Below the pieces are notes generated by a model, which saw only the letters and a program-made list of their open reading frames with translations, was not told the DNA's origin and made no database searches. From Hymenobacter aranciens (GTDB taxonomy: Bacteria; Bacteroidota; Bacteroidia; Cytophagales; Hymenobacteraceae), in contig NZ_JAUQSY010000007.1 in the NCBI RefSeq assembly GCF_030580865.1, forward strand, positions 1-64,000: a stretch of DNA of 64,000 bases, written 5' to 3'. Made by a program: the position numbers and the translations under genes. Positions 43,721 to 58,992 of the stretch are shown here, in pieces; the first letter of the stretch is position 1, and every line of letters starts with the position of its first letter.

Positions 43721-44419
43721 ATGGCAAAAATCAGCAAAAAGCGCAAGGACGCCCTTGCCAAGCACGACCTGACCCAAGTGCGCAGCCTGTTGGAGGCCGC
43801 TCAGGTAGTAAAGGACATCACGTACACCAAATTTGACGCCTCGGTTGATATCGACGTGCGCCTGGGTGTGGACCCCCGCAAAGCCGACCAGATGGTGCGC
43901 GGCGTAGCGACGCTGCCTCACGGCACCGGCAAAACCGTTCGTGTGCTGGCCCTCGTGACTCCCGATAAGGAGGCCGAAGCCACTGCCGCCGGCGCCGACT
44001 TCGTGGGTCTGGACGACTACATCTCGAAAATCGAGAAAGGCTGGACAGACATCGACGTGATTATCACCATGCCGGCCGTAATGGCTAAAGTGGGTCGTCT
44101 GGGCCGGGTGCTCGGTCCCCGCGGTCTGATGCCGAACCCGAAATCGGGTACGGTAACGACCGACGTCGCTAAGGCAGTGCAGGAAGTGAAAGCTGGTAAA
44201 ATCGACTTTAAAGTTGACAAAACCGGTATCATTCACTGCTCGGTAGGTAAAGTTTCGTTCGACCCGAGCATGCTGGCCGAAAACGCTTTGGAGGTAATCC
44301 AGACGTTGGGTCGCCTGAAGCCTTCGTCGTCGAAAGGTACCTACATCAAAAGCATCACGCTCAGCAGCACGATGTCGCCCGGCGTACCGGTTGACAGCAC
44401 GGTTTCTTCCGCTAACTAA
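43721..44419 (+). CDS. rplA: 50S ribosomal protein L1
   Basis: A 232-residue L1-stalk protein that also represses its own mRNA in many bacteria. Marks: [41 protein letters not shown] and [19 protein letters not shown]. It follows rplK closely and precedes rplJ by 15 bp, so all three are co-transcribed. Confidence 0.97.
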   Translation: MAKISKKRKDALAKHDLTQVRSLLEAAQVVKDITYTKFDASVDIDVRLGVDPRKADQMVRGVATLPHGTGKTVRVLALVTPDKEAEATAAGADFVGLDDYISKIEKGWTDIDVIITMPAVMAKVGRLGRVLGPRGLMPNPKSGTVTTDVAKAVQEVKAGKIDFKVDKTGIIHCSVGKVSFDPSMLAENALEVIQTLGRLKPSSSKGTYIKSITLSSTMSPGVPVDSTVSSAN

Positions 44420-44434
44420 TAACATCAACCAACC

Positions 44435-44989
44435 ATGAATCGGGAAGAAAAACAAGCCCTCGTGGATGAGTTGAGCGAGAAGTTTCAGTCGCACAACGCA
44501 TTCTACATCACCGACGCTGCTGGCATGTCGGTGGCCAAAATCAACGAGTTCCGTCGCCTGTGCTTCAACCGCGGCATGGAATTCAAGGTCTACAAAAACA
44601 CCTTCATCCGGAAGGCGCTCGATACCCTCGGTAGCGACACTTCGGAGATGGACGCCGCGCTGAAAGGCCAATCGGGCGTGTTGTTCTCGCAGGAGAGCGG
44701 CTCGGCCCCGGCCAAGCTGTTGCGCGACTTCTATAAGGCTCAAAACTATGCCCGTGGCGTAGAGCCCAAGCCGGTGCTGAAAGGCGCTTACGTGGACGCC
44801 AGCATCTACATCGGCTCGAAAGAGCTCGAAGGTCTGACCACCATCAAAGGCAAGCAGGAACTGCTCGGTGAACTCATCGGCCTGCTGCAATCGCCCGCCA
44901 AGAACGTTATTTCGGCGCTGCAAAGCGGCGGCAACAAACTGGCCGGCATCCTCAAAACGCTTTCCGAAAAAGAAGAGGTTGCAGGCTAA
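44435..44989 (+). CDS. rplJ: 50S ribosomal protein L10
   Basis: A 184-residue base of the L7/L12 stalk. Marks: MNREEKQALVDELSEKFQSH, FYITDAAGMSVAKINEFRR, and the C-terminal helix region (NVISALQSGGNKLAGILKTL) that binds L7/L12. The 15-bp gap to rplA leaves no room for the long L10 leader of E. coli, so L10-based autocontrol would need another site. Confidence 0.96.
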   Translation: MNREEKQALVDELSEKFQSHNAFYITDAAGMSVAKINEFRRLCFNRGMEFKVYKNTFIRKALDTLGSDTSEMDAALKGQSGVLFSQESGSAPAKLLRDFYKAQNYARGVEPKPVLKGAYVDASIYIGSKELEGLTTIKGKQELLGELIGLLQSPAKNVISALQSGGNKLAGILKTLSEKEEVAG

Positions 44990-45053
44990 CCGCTGCTCAT
45001 CTTTTTCACTTTCAATTCAATTCAACAACAACCTTTTTTAACAATCTACAGAA

Positions 45054-45434
45054 ATGGCAGATTTGAAAGCATTCGCTGAGCAGCTCGTTAGCCTGACGGT
45101 GAAAGAAGTAAACGAACTCGCAGGTATCCTGAAGGATGAGTACGGCATCGAGCCGGCTGCTGCTGCTCCCGTAATGATGGCTGGTGGCGGTGGCGCTGCT
45201 GCCGAGGAAGCTCCGGAAGAGAAAACCGCTTTCGACGTTATCCTGAAAGCTGCTGGTGGTCAGAAACTGGCCGTGGTGAAACTGGTGAAAGACCTGACCG
45301 GTCTGGGCCTGAAAGAAGCCAAAGAGCTAGTTGACGGCGCTCCCAAGCCCCTGAAAGAAGGCGTAGCCAAAGACGAGGCTGAGTCGCTGAAAAAGCAACT
45401 CGAAGAAGCCGGTGCTGAAGTAGAGATTAAGTAG
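45054..45434 (+). CDS. rplL: 50S ribosomal protein L7/L12
   Basis: A 126-residue stalk protein. N-terminal dimerisation domain ([20 protein letters not shown]), Ala/Gly/Glu-rich hinge ([20 protein letters not shown]), and C-terminal domain [20 protein letters not shown]...[15 protein letters not shown] hairpin with a T run lies between it and rpoB. Confidence 0.97.
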   Translation: MADLKAFAEQLVSLTVKEVNELAGILKDEYGIEPAAAAPVMMAGGGGAAAEEAPEEKTAFDVILKAAGGQKLAVVKLVKDLTGLGLKEAKELVDGAPKPLKEGVAKDEAESLKKQLEEAGAEVEIK

Positions 45435-45478
45435 TCTCTTCTTCTGAAGCATCCAGAGGCCCGCTTCAAATAAGGATT

Positions 45479-45505
45479 AGACCTGGCAACTTAGCCAGGT
45501 CTTTT
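45479..45505 (+). terminator. Terminator/attenuator between rplL and rpoB
   Basis: AGACCTGGC pairs with GCCAGGTCT around a 6-nt loop, followed by TTTT. In E. coli an attenuator stands at the same place and lets part of the transcripts reach rpoBC. A second, shorter hairpin (AGCGCGAAC/GTTCGCGCT, 45526-45548) follows; the rest of the 246-bp gap shows no promoter of the usual type. Confidence 0.75.
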
Positions 45506-45680
45506 CCTGTTTGTAGCGTGTCAGTAGCGCGAACCCGCAGTTCGCGCTTTATTTGCGTCAGCCAACTTTGCTCTTGCTGAGCGAGTTCTGGGCGCGGGCC
45601 GGTGCCCGCGAGGCTGACGGCCGCCTACGGGGCGGCTCCCGGTAGTACGCTTCCGTGTCCATCTTATAATCCCCATCGCA

Positions 45681-48600
45681 TTGGCTACACCGAAAGCAAA
45701 AACGGCCTCATTGAAGAAACTGGCCGCCGAGCGAATCAATTTCGCCAAGATTAAGAAGGTAATCGAGTACCCGGATTTCCTGGACGTGCAGGTGCAGTCG
45801 TTCCAGGATTTCTTCCAGTTGGAGACGGCCGCCGAAAGCCGCTCTAACGAGGGTTTGTTCAAAGTGTTTGCCGAGAACTTCCCGATTTCCGACTCGCGCG
45901 AAAACTTCGTGCTGCATTTTATTGATTATCACGTCGACCCGCCCAAGTACTCGGTTGACGAGTGCATTGACCGGGGCCTGACTTATTCAGTGCCGCTGAA
46001 AGCTAAACTGCGTCTTATCTGCAACGATAAGGACAACGAGGACTTCGAAACCATCGAGCAGGAAGTGTTCCTCGGGAACATTCCGTACATGACGGAGAAG
46101 GGCTCGTTCGTGATTAACGGCGCTGAGCGCGTTATCGTATCGCAGCTGCACCGTTCGCCGGGCGTGTTCTTCGCCCAGAGCAAGCACACCAACGGTACCA
46201 AGCTGTATTCGGCCCGTATTATTCCGTTCAAAGGCTCGTGGATTGAGTTTGCCACGGACGTGAACAACGTGATGTACGCGTACATCGACCGGAAGAAGAA
46301 GTTCCCGGTGACGACGCTGCTGCGCGCCATCGGCTACGGCACCGATAAGGACATTCTCGATTTGTTCGGGCTGTCGGAAGAGGTGAAGGCCGATAAGAAA
46401 AACCTCAAGAAAGCCGTCGGCCGGAAGCTGGCCGCCCGCGTGCTGCGCACCTGGACGGAAGACTTCGTGGACGAGGATACCGGCGAGGTGGTTTCCATCG
46501 ACCGCAACGAGGTGCTGCTAGAGCGCGACTCGACTATTGAGGAAGAAGACATCGACACCATCCTCGAAGCCGGGGCCAAGTCGGTAATTCTGCACCGCGA
46601 AAACGTGAACATCGCGGACTTCGCCATCATCTACAACACGCTGCAGAAGGACAACTCCAACTCGGAGAAGGAAGCCGTGGAGCAGATTTACCGTCAACTC
46701 CGGAATACGGAGGCACCCGACGAAGAGACTGCCCGCGATATCATCCAGAAGCTGTTTTTCTCGGACAAGCGCTACGACCTCGGCGAGGTGGGCCGCTACC
46801 GGATTAACAAGAAGCTCCAGATTGACATGGCGCAGGAGTCGCGGGTGCTGACCAATGAGGACATCGTGCTCATCGTGAAGTACCTGATTGGCTTGATTAA
46901 CTCGAAGGCCATTGTCGACGACATTGACCACTTGAGCAACCGCCGCGTGCGTACCGTGGGCGAGCAGCTCTACGCCCAGTTTGGCGTGGGTCTGGCCCGC
47001 ATGGCGCGTACCATCAAGGAGCGCATGAACGTGCGCGACAACGAGGACTTCAAGCCGGTCGACCTGATTAACGCCCGTACTTTGTCGAGCGTAATCAACT
47101 CGTTCTTCGGCACGAACCAGCTGTCGCAGTTCATGGACCAGACGAACCCGCTGGCCGAAGTGACGCACAAGCGCCGCGTTTCGGCCCTCGGGCCGGGAGG
47201 TCTGTCGCGTGAGCGCGCTGGCTTCGAGGTACGAGACGTTCACTATACCCACTACGGCCGTCTTTGCACTATTGAAACGCCGGAAGGCCCGAACATCGGG
47301 CTGATTTCGTCGCTGTGCGTGCACGCCCGCGTGAACTCGATGGGCTTCATTGAAACGCCTTACCGCGACGTGAAAGCGGGCAAGGTGGATATGAGCACCA
47401 ACGTGAAGTTCCTGACCGCTGAGGAAGAGGATACGCACCACATCGCCCAGGCCAACTCGCTGCTGGACGATAACGGCAAGCTGACCCAGGAGCTGGTGAA
47501 AGGCCGTTTCGAAGGCGACTTCCCGGTAGTGGCTCCGACTGAGTACTCGTACATGGACGTGGCCCCGAACCAGATTGTATCGGTGGCTGCTTCGCTGATT
47601 CCGTTCTTGGAGCATGATGACGCCAACCGTGCGCTAATGGGCTCGAACATGCAACGACAGGCCGTGCCGCTGCTCCGTCCGGAGGCTCCCATCGTGGGTA
47701 CCGGGCTGGAAGGCCGTATTGCCACCGACTCGCGCGTGCTGGTGATGTCGGAAGGGGAAGGCGTAATCGACTACGTGGACGCCAACAAAATCGTGGTGAA
47801 ATACGACCTCTCGGAGGACGACATCATGATTAGCTTCGACGCCGAGCGTATCAGCTACGACCTCATCAAGTTCCGCCGGACCAACCAGGACACCTGCTTA
47901 AACCTGACGCCGCTCGTGAAGCGCGGTGACCGGGTGACCAAAGGCCAGCCGCTCTGCGAAGGCTACGGCACCAACCAAGGCGAGCTCGCCCTGGGCCGCA
48001 ACATGCAGGTGGCGTTCATGCCGTGGCAGGGCTACAACTTCGAGGATGCCATCGTCATCTCGGAGCGCGTAGTTCGCGACGACATCTTCACTTCGATTCA
48101 CATCGAGGAGTTTGAGCTGGAAGTGCGCGAGACTAAGCGTGGCGAGGAAGAGCTGACTTCGGAAATTCCGAACGTGAGCGAAGACGCCGTGCGTAACCTC
48201 GACGACAACGGCATCATCCGTCTCGGCGCGGAAGTGCGGGAAGGCGACATCCTGATTGGCAAAATCACGCCGAAAGGCGAGACGGACCCGACGCCGGAGG
48301 AGAAGCTGCTCCGCGCCATCTTCGGTGACAAGGCTGGCGATGTGAAAGATGCCTCGCTCAAGGCGCCGCCCTCCCTGCAAGGGGTGGTTATCGGCACCAA
48401 GCTGTTCTCGCGTCCGAAAAAAGACAAAAACCTGCGGGCCAAGTCGAAGAAGGAAGTGGAGGACTTGAAAGATGGTTATGCCCGCGAGCTTCGCGCCGTG
48501 AAGGTTATCATGATTGATAAGCTGGTGCAGCTGCTGGAAGGCAAAACTTCGCAGGGCATCAAGCACCGCTTCGGCGAGGAGATGATTGCCAAGGGCGTGA

Positions 48601-49580
48601 AGTTTAACCGCAAGAACCTGACCGAAGGCCTCTTCCCCGAGAAGAACCCTTATAAGGACGAAAGCAACTACGCCGTGCCGGAAGAGGTGAACCTCTTCAA
48701 AGACCTGGTGATGGAAGGCTGGACGGCCGACGCGAAGATGAACGGTATGGTGCAGGAGCTGGTGAAAAACTACGCCAAGCGCCGCAACACCATCACCGCA
48801 CGCTTCAAGCGTCAGCGCTTCACGCTGGAAGTTGGTGACGAACTGCCCGCCGGCATCGTGCAGTTAGCCAAAGTGTACATCGCCAAGAAGCGCAAGCTGA
48901 AGGTGGGTGACAAGATGGCCGGCCGTCACGGTAACAAAGGGGTGGTAGCCCGCATCGTGCGCGATGAGGACATGCCCTTCCTGGCCGACGGCACGCCGAT
49001 GGACATCGTGCTGAACCCGCTGGGCGTACCGAGCCGGATGAACATCGGGCAGATTTACGAAACGGTACTCGGCTGGGCCGGTCTGAAACTGGGCCGTCGC
49101 TACTCGACGCCGATTTTCGACGGTGCTACCGAAGCCGAGGTTTCGGCTGAGCTGACCGAAGCTGGTCTGCCGCGCTTCGGCCGGACGTACCTGTACGACG
49201 GTCTGAGCGGGCAGCAGTTTGACCAGCCAGTGACCGTGGGTGTGATTTACATGCTCAAACTCGGTCACTTGGTGGACGACAAGATGCACGCCCGTTCTAT
49301 CGGGCCGTACTCGCTCATCACGCAGCAGCCGCTGGGTGGTAAGGCGCAGTTCGGTGGTCAGCGCTTCGGTGAGATGGAAGTGTGGGCGCTGGAAGCCTTC
49401 GGGGCATCCAACGTGCTGCAGGAAATCCTGACCATCAAATCGGATGACGTGGTGGGCCGTGCTAAGGCGTACGAAGCCATCGTGAAAGGTGACATCCTGC
49501 CGAAGCCGAATATCCCCGAGTCGTTCAACGTACTGCTCCACGAACTGCGTGGTCTGGCGTTGGAAATTACGATGGACTAG
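45681..49580 (+). CDS. rpoB: RNA polymerase beta subunit
   Basis: A 1299-residue core subunit. The rifampicin region reads [19 protein letters not shown] and [20 protein letters not shown]: the residues equivalent to E. coli Q513, D516, H526 and S531 are unchanged, as in sensitive strains. Other marks: [19 protein letters not shown] and the C-terminal [18 protein letters not shown]. The start is a TTG ([13 protein letters not shown] region), as no ATG lies near; unusual for so highly expressed a gene. rpoC follows only after 386 bp. Confidence 0.97.
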   Translation: MATPKAKTASLKKLAAERINFAKIKKVIEYPDFLDVQVQSFQDFFQLETAAESRSNEGLFKVFAENFPISDSRENFVLHFIDYHVDPPKYSVDECIDRGLTYSVPLKAKLRLICNDKDNEDFETIEQEVFLGNIPYMTEKGSFVINGAERVIVSQLHRSPGVFFAQSKHTNGTKLYSARIIPFKGSWIEFATDVNNVMYAYIDRKKKFPVTTLLRAIGYGTDKDILDLFGLSEEVKADKKNLKKAVGRKLAARVLRTWTEDFVDEDTGEVVSIDRNEVLLERDSTIEEEDIDTILEAGAKSVILHRENVNIADFAIIYNTLQKDNSNSEKEAVEQIYRQLRNTEAPDEETARDIIQKLFFSDKRYDLGEVGRYRINKKLQIDMAQESRVLTNEDIVLIVKYLIGLINSKAIVDDIDHLSNRRVRTVGEQLYAQFGVGLARMARTIKERMNVRDNEDFKPVDLINARTLSSVINSFFGTNQLSQFMDQTNPLAEVTHKRRVSALGPGGLSRERAGFEVRDVHYTHYGRLCTIETPEGPNIGLISSLCVHARVNSMGFIETPYRDVKAGKVDMSTNVKFLTAEEEDTHHIAQANSLLDDNGKLTQELVKGRFEGDFPVVAPTEYSYMDVAPNQIVSVAASLIPFLEHDDANRALMGSNMQRQAVPLLRPEAPIVGTGLEGRIATDSRVLVMSEGEGVIDYVDANKIVVKYDLSEDDIMISFDAERISYDLIKFRRTNQDTCLNLTPLVKRGDRVTKGQPLCEGYGTNQGELALGRNMQVAFMPWQGYNFEDAIVISERVVRDDIFTSIHIEEFELEVRETKRGEEELTSEIPNVSEDAVRNLDDNGIIRLGAEVREGDILIGKITPKGETDPTPEEKLLRAIFGDKAGDVKDASLKAPPSLQGVVIGTKLFSRPKKDKNLRAKSKKEVEDLKDGYARELRAVKVIMIDKLVQLLEGKTSQGIKHRFGEEMIAKGVKFNRKNLTEGLFPEKNPYKDESNYAVPEEVNLFKDLVMEGWTADAKMNGMVQELVKNYAKRRNTITARFKRQRFTLEVGDELPAGIVQLAKVYIAKKRKLKVGDKMAGRHGNKGVVARIVRDEDMPFLADGTPMDIVLNPLGVPSRMNIGQIYETVLGWAGLKLGRRYSTPIFDGATEAEVSAELTEAGLPRFGRTYLYDGLSGQQFDQPVTVGVIYMLKLGHLVDDKMHARSIGPYSLITQQPLGGKAQFGGQRFGEMEVWALEAFGASNVLQEILTIKSDDVVGRAKAYEAIVKGDILPKPNIPESFNVLLHELRGLALEITMD

Positions 49581-49966
49581 TTTTTAATGGCTAGCAATTA
49601 CTGGTTAACCGGTAATTGCTAGCCACTATCCGGTGGACAGGACGAGACGCTGATTGAGCGGCTCTGGTAAGAAAAGACGGGAAAACGCTTCGGTGAAAGA
49701 AACTGGGGAAGCTGCTCCGAGATATGGTCAGGGCAGCGGCAACCAATTCTCTAAGTAACCTAATCGAAGGCCTTCCCGCGCTTTGCTCCGCTGCGTAGAT
49801 TTTTAATAAAATGACCTTCTGAAAGTGCCTTTGCCCGACATACCTATCTGTTACGCAAAGGCACTTTTTTAAGCGTCGAACTGTTAAAGCCTCTTGCGTT
49901 CGTCTGGCGACGAGCGGGGATTTCAACAGCAACAAAGCCAACAGCTAACAGCTTAAACCAACTCAA
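49581..49966 (+). other. Intergenic region between rpoB and rpoC
   Basis: No gene is seen. It holds an inverted repeat (TGGCTAGCAATTACTGGTT with AACCGGTAATTGCTAGCCA, 49588-49625), the word AACTGGGGAAGC (49701-49712), which also occurs before rplK, and a terminator-like hairpin near the end. No clear TAnnTTTG promoter is visible. In most bacteria rpoB and rpoC are nearly contiguous. Confidence 0.7.
49822..49870 (+). terminator. Terminator-like hairpin between rpoB and rpoC
   Basis: AAAGTGCCTTTGC pairs with GCAAAGGCACTTT across 20 nt and is followed by T residues. It has the look of an intrinsic terminator, yet stands inside the rpoB-rpoC unit, 97 bp before the rpoC ATG. Confidence 0.8.
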
Positions 49967-54316
<4,350 letters not shown>

Positions 54317-54337
54317 TTTCGCTTAGGTTTGTAATGG

Positions 54338-54372
54338 AAAAGCCGACCGGGGTATCCGGTCGGCTTTTTTGT
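54338..54372 (+). terminator. Terminator after rpoC
   Basis: AAAAGCCGACCGG pairs with CCGGTCGGCTTTT around a 4-5 nt loop, followed by T residues. Confidence 0.92.
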
Positions 54373-54396
54373 TTATTATTAAGTTATGCTTCCTGT

Positions 54397-54633
54397 TTAT
54401 AATTCAGCAGCATGTTTCCTTTTTCGATTTTGTTCCGATAAAGCAGAATCATATTGCTTTTGAGCATCAGCAATTTCTTGCTCAAAAGGTTCAAGAACGT
54501 TTCTCCTCTGTTGGGCTTGCTGAAGAGGGTTTCCGTGAAGAATTGCGCCTGAAGACAATGATTTTTCCATCTTTTTCAGGTCCTCTTTTGCCTTGCCAAG
54601 CCTTTTACCAGCTTCGATTACTTCTTCTGTCAT
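54397..54633 (-). CDS. Small hypothetical coiled-coil protein
   Basis: A 78-residue, highly charged protein (VIEAGKRLGKAKEDLKKMEK, then FEQEIADAQKQYDSALSEQN) predicted helical and coiled-coil, without signal or membrane segment. I do not recognise it. Its base composition is lower in GC than its neighbours, which may mean recent arrival. It lies opposite in direction between rpoC and the DUF3467 gene. A chance frame is possible, but the regular heptad-like pattern favours a real gene. Confidence 0.5.
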   Translation of the reverse strand: MTEEVIEAGKRLGKAKEDLKKMEKSLSSGAILHGNPLQQAQQRRNVLEPFEQEIADAQKQYDSALSEQNRKRKHAAEL

Positions 54634-54712
54634 TTCTCGCGACCTTTGAATTGAAAAGCTAATTTAGTTACAACTGGATTTTTAACAGTTTAGTTAAACC
54701 AAATCATTCTTT

Positions 54713-55033
54713 ATGCAACCCAACCAAAACCCCGACCCCAACGCCATCAACATCGAACTGCCCGAGGCCCTGGCCGAAGGCGAGTACGCCAACCTCGCCA
54801 TGATTGCGCACAGCAACAGCGAGTTCGTTATCGACTTCATCCGCATGATGCCCGGCCTGCCCAAGGCCAAGGTGAAAGCCCGCATCGTGGTGACGCCCGA
54901 GCACGCCAAGCGCCTGCTCCAGGCCCTGACCGAAAACGTGGAGCGCTTCGAGCAAGCCTTCGGCCCCATCAAGATGCAGAACGAAGCGCCCAGCTACCCG
55001 ATGAATTTCGGGGGCTCGGTTGGGGAGGCGTAG
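54713..55033 (+). CDS. DUF3467 family protein
   Basis: A 106-residue protein matching DUF3467: INIELPEALAEGEYANLAMI, HSNSEFVIDFIRMMPGLPKAKVKARIVVTP (about 32-61) and LLQALTENVERFEQAFG. Function unknown. It is typically found near rpoC in Bacteroidota, as here. A terminator follows. Confidence 0.9.
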   Translation: MQPNQNPDPNAINIELPEALAEGEYANLAMIAHSNSEFVIDFIRMMPGLPKAKVKARIVVTPEHAKRLLQALTENVERFEQAFGPIKMQNEAPSYPMNFGGSVGEA

Positions 55034-55057
55034 GCTTCCGCTTACCCTTAAATCTTT

Positions 55058-55095
55058 GCAAAAAGCGCTGCTGTGAGTAACGGCAGCGCTTTTTG
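55058..55095 (+). terminator. Terminator after the DUF3467 gene
   Basis: AAAAAGCGCTGC pairs with GCAGCGCTTTTT around a loop of about 12 nt. Confidence 0.88.
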
Positions 55096-55139
55096 CTGCA
55101 AGCAGGGTTTGGATGCCAAAAATTAACATTCTCACCCTG

Positions 55140-55171
55140 TTTGCGATTGATGGGAAAAATTCCTACCTTTG
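55140..55171 (+). promoter_or_regulatory. Promoter of rpsL-rpsG-fusA-rpsJ
   Basis: TTTG at 55140-55143, 20 nt, and a perfect TACCTTTG at 55164-55171, about 48 nt before rpsL. Confidence 0.8.
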
Positions 55172-55219
55172 CAAGCCAAAAAATTGGGAGCAAACGGCTC
55201 CTGCTAAACCAAACAATTA

Positions 55220-55648
55220 ATGCCAACCATTAACCAACTCGTACGGAAAGGCCGTGAGGCTTTGACTACCAAGTCGAAGTCGCCCGCGCTTGATTCGTGC
55301 CCGCAGCGTCGGGGCGTGTGCACCCGTGTGTACACCACCACGCCTAAGAAGCCGAACTCGGCTATGCGCAAAGTGGCCCGTGTGCGCCTTACCAACGGTA
55401 AGGAAGTCAACGCATACATTCCCGGTGAAGGCCACAACCTCCAGGAGCACAGCATCGTGCTGATTCGCGGAGGCCGGGTAAAAGACCTGCCAGGCGTGCG
55501 TTACCACATCATCCGTGGTGCCCTCGACACGGCCGGCGTAAACGGTCGTCTGCAGCGCCGCTCGAAGTACGGCGCCAAGCGTCCGAAGCCGGGCCAGGTG
55601 GCCGCAGCAGGTAAAGGTGGCAAACCGGCACCCGGCAAGAAGAAATAA
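55220..55648 (+). CDS. rpsL: 30S ribosomal protein S12
   Basis: A 142-residue decoding-centre protein. Marks: [20 protein letters not shown] with the two lysines and [16 protein letters not shown]; the lysines equivalent to E. coli K42 and K87 are unchanged, as in streptomycin-sensitive strains. The C-terminal tail ([18 protein letters not shown]) is longer than usual. First gene of the str-like operon. Confidence 0.97.
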   Translation: MPTINQLVRKGREALTTKSKSPALDSCPQRRGVCTRVYTTTPKKPNSAMRKVARVRLTNGKEVNAYIPGEGHNLQEHSIVLIRGGRVKDLPGVRYHIIRGALDTAGVNGRLQRRSKYGAKRPKPGQVAAAGKGGKPAPGKKK

Positions 55649-55654
55649 TTTATT

Positions 55655-55735
55655 AGTTGTCAGTCGTTAGTTGTCAGTTGAGAGGTCATTCAACCATTCA
55701 ACTGACAACTAGCAGCTAACAACAGACAACTACAT
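55655..55735. repeat. Inverted repeat between rpsL and rpsG
   Basis: TTAGTTGTCAGTCGTTAGTT words on the left face CAACTGACAACTAGCAGCTA and ACAACTA on the right; imperfect arms of about 35 bp. The same words recur in the fusA-rpsJ gap. Confidence 0.8.
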
Positions 55736-55741
55736 AAAACC

Positions 55742-56209
55742 ATGCGTAAGAGCAAACCGAAGAAGCGCATCCTGCTTCCCGACCCCAAATACAAAGAGAC
55801 GCTGGTAACGCGTTTCGTGAACTACATGATGTACGACGGGAAGAAAAACCTGGCGTACACCATCTTCTATGACGCCTGCGACCTCGTGGAGCAGCGCACC
55901 AAGGAGAGCGGCCTCGAAATGTGGCGCAAAGCGTTGAACAACGTGATGCCGACCGTGGAGGTGAAAAGCCGCCGCGTAGGTGGTGCCACCTTCCAGGTGC
56001 CCATCGAGGTGCGCGCCGACCGCCGCATCGCCGTAGGCTCGAAGTGGATGATTCAATACGCCCGTCGTCGTGGTGAGAAAACCATGAAGGACAAACTAGC
56101 CGGCGAAATCATCGCTGCCGCCAAAGGCGAAGGTGCCGCCGTCAAGAAAAAGGACGACACGCACCGCATGGCCGAAGCCAACAAGGCCTTCTCGCACTTC
56201 CGTTTCTAA
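55742..56209 (+). CDS. rpsG: 30S ribosomal protein S7
   Basis: A 155-residue primary 16S rRNA binder of the 30S head. Marks: [39 protein letters not shown] and the C-terminal [12 protein letters not shown]. Normal length. Confidence 0.97.
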   Translation: MRKSKPKKRILLPDPKYKETLVTRFVNYMMYDGKKNLAYTIFYDACDLVEQRTKESGLEMWRKALNNVMPTVEVKSRRVGGATFQVPIEVRADRRIAVGSKWMIQYARRRGEKTMKDKLAGEIIAAAKGEGAAVKKKDDTHRMAEANKAFSHFRF

Positions 56210-56213
56210 ACTT

Positions 56214-56306
56214 AGTGCGAACGAACGAATGAGTGAAACAGTGATTTACCGCCGCAAGGAACCAAATCACTGCTTCACTCATTCGCTTGTTCACTCAATC
56301 ACTCAT
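56214..56306. repeat. Inverted repeat between rpsG and fusA
   Basis: GAACGAACGAATGAGTGAAA and ACAGTGATTT on the left pair with AAATCACTG and TTCACTCATTCGCTTGTTC on the right, around about 18 nt. It ends just before the fusA ATG. Confidence 0.82.
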
Positions 56307-56313
56307 CCATACA

Positions 56314-58452
56314 ATGGCTGTTAACAAAGACCTTTACTACCTCCGTAACATCGGGATTATGGCGCACATCGACGCCGGTAAGACCACGACGTCGGAGCGC
56401 ATCCTGTATTACACCGGTAAGACCCACAAAATCGGGGAGGTGCACGACGGGGCTGCCACCATGGACTGGATGGAGCAGGAGCAGGAGCGTGGTATCACCA
56501 TCACTTCGGCCGCTACCACGACGTTCTGGAACTACCCGACCGACATTAAGGGCGACCCGACCTCGGAGACCAAGCAGTACAAAATCAACCTGATTGACAC
56601 CCCCGGCCACGTTGACTTCACGGTAGAAGTAGAACGTTCGCTGCGCGTGCTCGACGGCGCCGTGGCGCTGTTCTGTGCCGTATCGGGCGTGGAGCCGCAG
56701 TCGGAAACCGTATGGCGTCAGGCTGACAAGTACCACGTGCCCCGCATCTGCTTCGTCAACAAGATGGACCGCGCCGGTGCCGATTTCTTCAAAGCCGTTA
56801 ACGAAATCAAGGACAAGCTTGGCGCGAACCCCGTGCCGCTGCAAATTCCGATTGGCGCTGAAGACACTTTCAAAGGCGTTGTGGACCTGCTGACTGGCAA
56901 AGCCATCGTGTGGGACGACAAAACCGAAGGCAAATCGTACGACGAAATCCCCGTTCCCGAGGACCTCGTGGACACGGTAGCCGAGTGGCGCGAGAAGCTC
57001 ATCGAGAGTGTTGCCGAGTACGACGACACTTTGATGGAGAAGTTTTTCGAAGACCCGGAAAGCATTACCCGTGAAGAAATGATGGTGGTAATCCGCAAGG
57101 CGGTTATCGACATGAAGTTCTCGCCCGTACTGTGCGGCTCGGCCTTCAAAAACAAAGGGGTGCAGACGATGCTGGATGCCGTAATGGCCTACCTGCCGTC
57201 GCCGCTCGACATGCCCGCCATCGTGGGCACCAACCCCGATACGGAAGAGGAAATCGAGCGTCACCCCGACAACTCGGAGCCCTTCACCGCCCTGGCGTTC
57301 AAAATTGCGACTGACCCCTTCGTAGGCCGTCTGTGCTTCTTCCGTTGCTACAGCGGCGTGCTCGAGTCGGGCTCGTACGTGCTGAACAACCGTACCGGCA
57401 AGAAGGAGCGTATCTCGCGCCTGATGCAGATGCACTCCAACAAGCAGAACCCGATTGACAAAATCCAAGCGGGTGACATTGCAGCTGGCGTAGGCTTCAA
57501 GGACATCAAAACCGGCGACACGCTGAGCGACGAGAAGAACCCCATCGTTCTCGAATCGATGAGCTTCCCCGAGCCGGTAATCGGCTACGCCATCGAGCCG
57601 AAAACGCAGGCCGACGTTGACAAAATGGGTATGGCCATCGCCAAGCTCATTGAGGAAGACCCGACCCTGCGCGTGAACACCGACGAGGAAACCGGCCAGA
57701 CCATCCTGCGTGGTATGGGCGAGCTGCACCTTGAAATCATCATCGACCGCATGCGTCGTGAGTTCAAAGTGGAAATCAACCAAGGTGCCCCGCAAGTAGC
57801 CTACAAGGAGATTCTCACCAAGAAAGTCGACCACCGCGAAACCTACAAGAAGCAAACCGGTGGCCGTGGTAAATTCGGCGACGTGGTGTTCGAACTGGGT
57901 CCGAAGGAAACCGAGCCGGAAAAACCCGGTCTGGAGTTCGACAATGCCATCGTGGGCGGCGTAATCCCCCGCGAATTCATTGCCCCGATTCAGAAGGGCT
58001 TCGAAGAGGCGATGAAGCGTGGCCCGCTGGCGGGCTTCCCCATCGAAACGATGAAGGTTCGCCTCTACCACGGTTCGTATCACGACGTTGACTCGGACGC
58101 CCTGTCGTTCGAACTCGCGGCTCGTGACGGCTTCCGCGAAGCGGCCAAAAAAGCTGGTCCGAAACTGCTTGAGCCTATCATGGCTGTTGAAGTAGTTTGC
58201 CCGGACGAGTACACCGGCCCGGTAACCGGCGACCTGAACCGTCGTCGGGGCCTGATGAAAGGCATGGACACCAAAGCCGGTGCCCAGGTTATCAAGGCCG
58301 ACGTTCCGCTGTCGGAGCTGTTCGGCTACGTAACCGACCTGCGCACGATTTCGTCGGGCCGCGCTTCGGCGTCGCTGACGTTCTCGCACTACGAGCAGGT
58401 GCCCACCAACATGGCCGATGCCATCGTTGCCAAGGCTAAAGGAGGAAAATAG
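56314..58452 (+). CDS. fusA: Elongation factor G
   Basis: Translocation GTPase, 712 residues. Marks: G1 [19 protein letters not shown], switch 2 [15 protein letters not shown], and domain IV-V features ([22 protein letters not shown]-like [20 protein letters not shown]). The frame extends 9 codons upstream to a TTG inside the inverted repeat; [12 protein letters not shown] is the family start. Confidence 0.97.
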   Translation: MAVNKDLYYLRNIGIMAHIDAGKTTTSERILYYTGKTHKIGEVHDGAATMDWMEQEQERGITITSAATTTFWNYPTDIKGDPTSETKQYKINLIDTPGHVDFTVEVERSLRVLDGAVALFCAVSGVEPQSETVWRQADKYHVPRICFVNKMDRAGADFFKAVNEIKDKLGANPVPLQIPIGAEDTFKGVVDLLTGKAIVWDDKTEGKSYDEIPVPEDLVDTVAEWREKLIESVAEYDDTLMEKFFEDPESITREEMMVVIRKAVIDMKFSPVLCGSAFKNKGVQTMLDAVMAYLPSPLDMPAIVGTNPDTEEEIERHPDNSEPFTALAFKIATDPFVGRLCFFRCYSGVLESGSYVLNNRTGKKERISRLMQMHSNKQNPIDKIQAGDIAAGVGFKDIKTGDTLSDEKNPIVLESMSFPEPVIGYAIEPKTQADVDKMGMAIAKLIEEDPTLRVNTDEETGQTILRGMGELHLEIIIDRMRREFKVEINQGAPQVAYKEILTKKVDHRETYKKQTGGRGKFGDVVFELGPKETEPEKPGLEFDNAIVGGVIPREFIAPIQKGFEEAMKRGPLAGFPIETMKVRLYHGSYHDVDSDALSFELAARDGFREAAKKAGPKLLEPIMAVEVVCPDEYTGPVTGDLNRRRGLMKGMDTKAGAQVIKADVPLSELFGYVTDLRTISSGRASASLTFSHYEQVPTNMADAIVAKAKGGK

Positions 58453-58530
58453 TTGTTAGGTATTAGTTGTCAGTTGTTAGTAAAAGGGTAGCCAAAGCTA
58501 ACAACTGACAACGACCAACGAACAACTAAT
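58452..58530. repeat. Inverted repeat between fusA and rpsJ
   Basis: TTGTTAGGTATTAGTTGTCA and GTTGTTAG face CTAACAACTGACAAC and GAACAACTAA across about 18 nt. It uses the same words as the rpsL-rpsG repeat. Confidence 0.82.
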
Positions 58531-58575
58531 AAAAAAGCTTTTCTAACTGGGGCAATCGGCCCCTACCAATACCCA

Positions 58576-58881
58576 ATGAACCAGAAAATTCGCATCAAGC
58601 TGAAAAGCTACGACCACAACTTGGTCGACAAATCCTCGGAGAAAATCGTGAAGGCCGTAAAGGCTACCGGTGCTATCGTGAGCGGCCCCATTCCGTTGCC
58701 TACGCAGAAGGAGAAGTTTACTGTGTTGCGCTCGCCCCACGTGAACAAGAAGAGCCGGGAGCAATTCCAGCTCTGCACCTACAAGCGCCTCGTGGACATC
58801 TTCTCGACTTCGTCGAAAACGGTGGACGCGCTGATGAAGCTGGAACTGCCCAGCGGCGTTGACGTGGAAATCAAAGTCTGA
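58576..58881 (+). CDS. rpsJ: 30S ribosomal protein S10
   Basis: A 101-residue protein; [40 protein letters not shown] and [17 protein letters not shown] are typical. It ends the str-like operon here and is cut off from rplC by a terminator, a lipoprotein gene and a new promoter. Confidence 0.97.
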   Translation: MNQKIRIKLKSYDHNLVDKSSEKIVKAVKATGAIVSGPIPLPTQKEKFTVLRSPHVNKKSREQFQLCTYKRLVDIFSTSSKTVDALMKLELPSGVDVEIKV

Positions 58882-58900
58882 GGAATCGGCTTGAAGTAAC

Positions 58901-58935
58901 AAAAGCCCCACTGCGGAAACGCGGTGGGGCTTTTT
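58901..58935 (+). terminator. Terminator after rpsJ
   Basis: AAAAGCCCCACTGCG pairs with CGCGGTGGGGCTTTT around GAAA, with more T after. Confidence 0.9.
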
Positions 58936-58937
58936 CG

Positions 58938-58968
58938 TTTGTGTCCAGTTCAGAAACCAGTAAATTTG
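58938..58968 (+). promoter_or_regulatory. Promoter of the inserted lipoprotein gene
   Basis: TTTG at 58938-58941, 19 nt, and a perfect TAAATTTG at 58961-58968, about 25 nt before the ATG. Confidence 0.7.
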
Positions 58969-58992
58969 CCGATTCTACCCCTCTCATTTACC

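Noticed and set aside
56299..58389. Open frame of 696 codons opposite fusA
   Set aside because: Pure antisense of EF-G; no start, domain or neighbour supports it.
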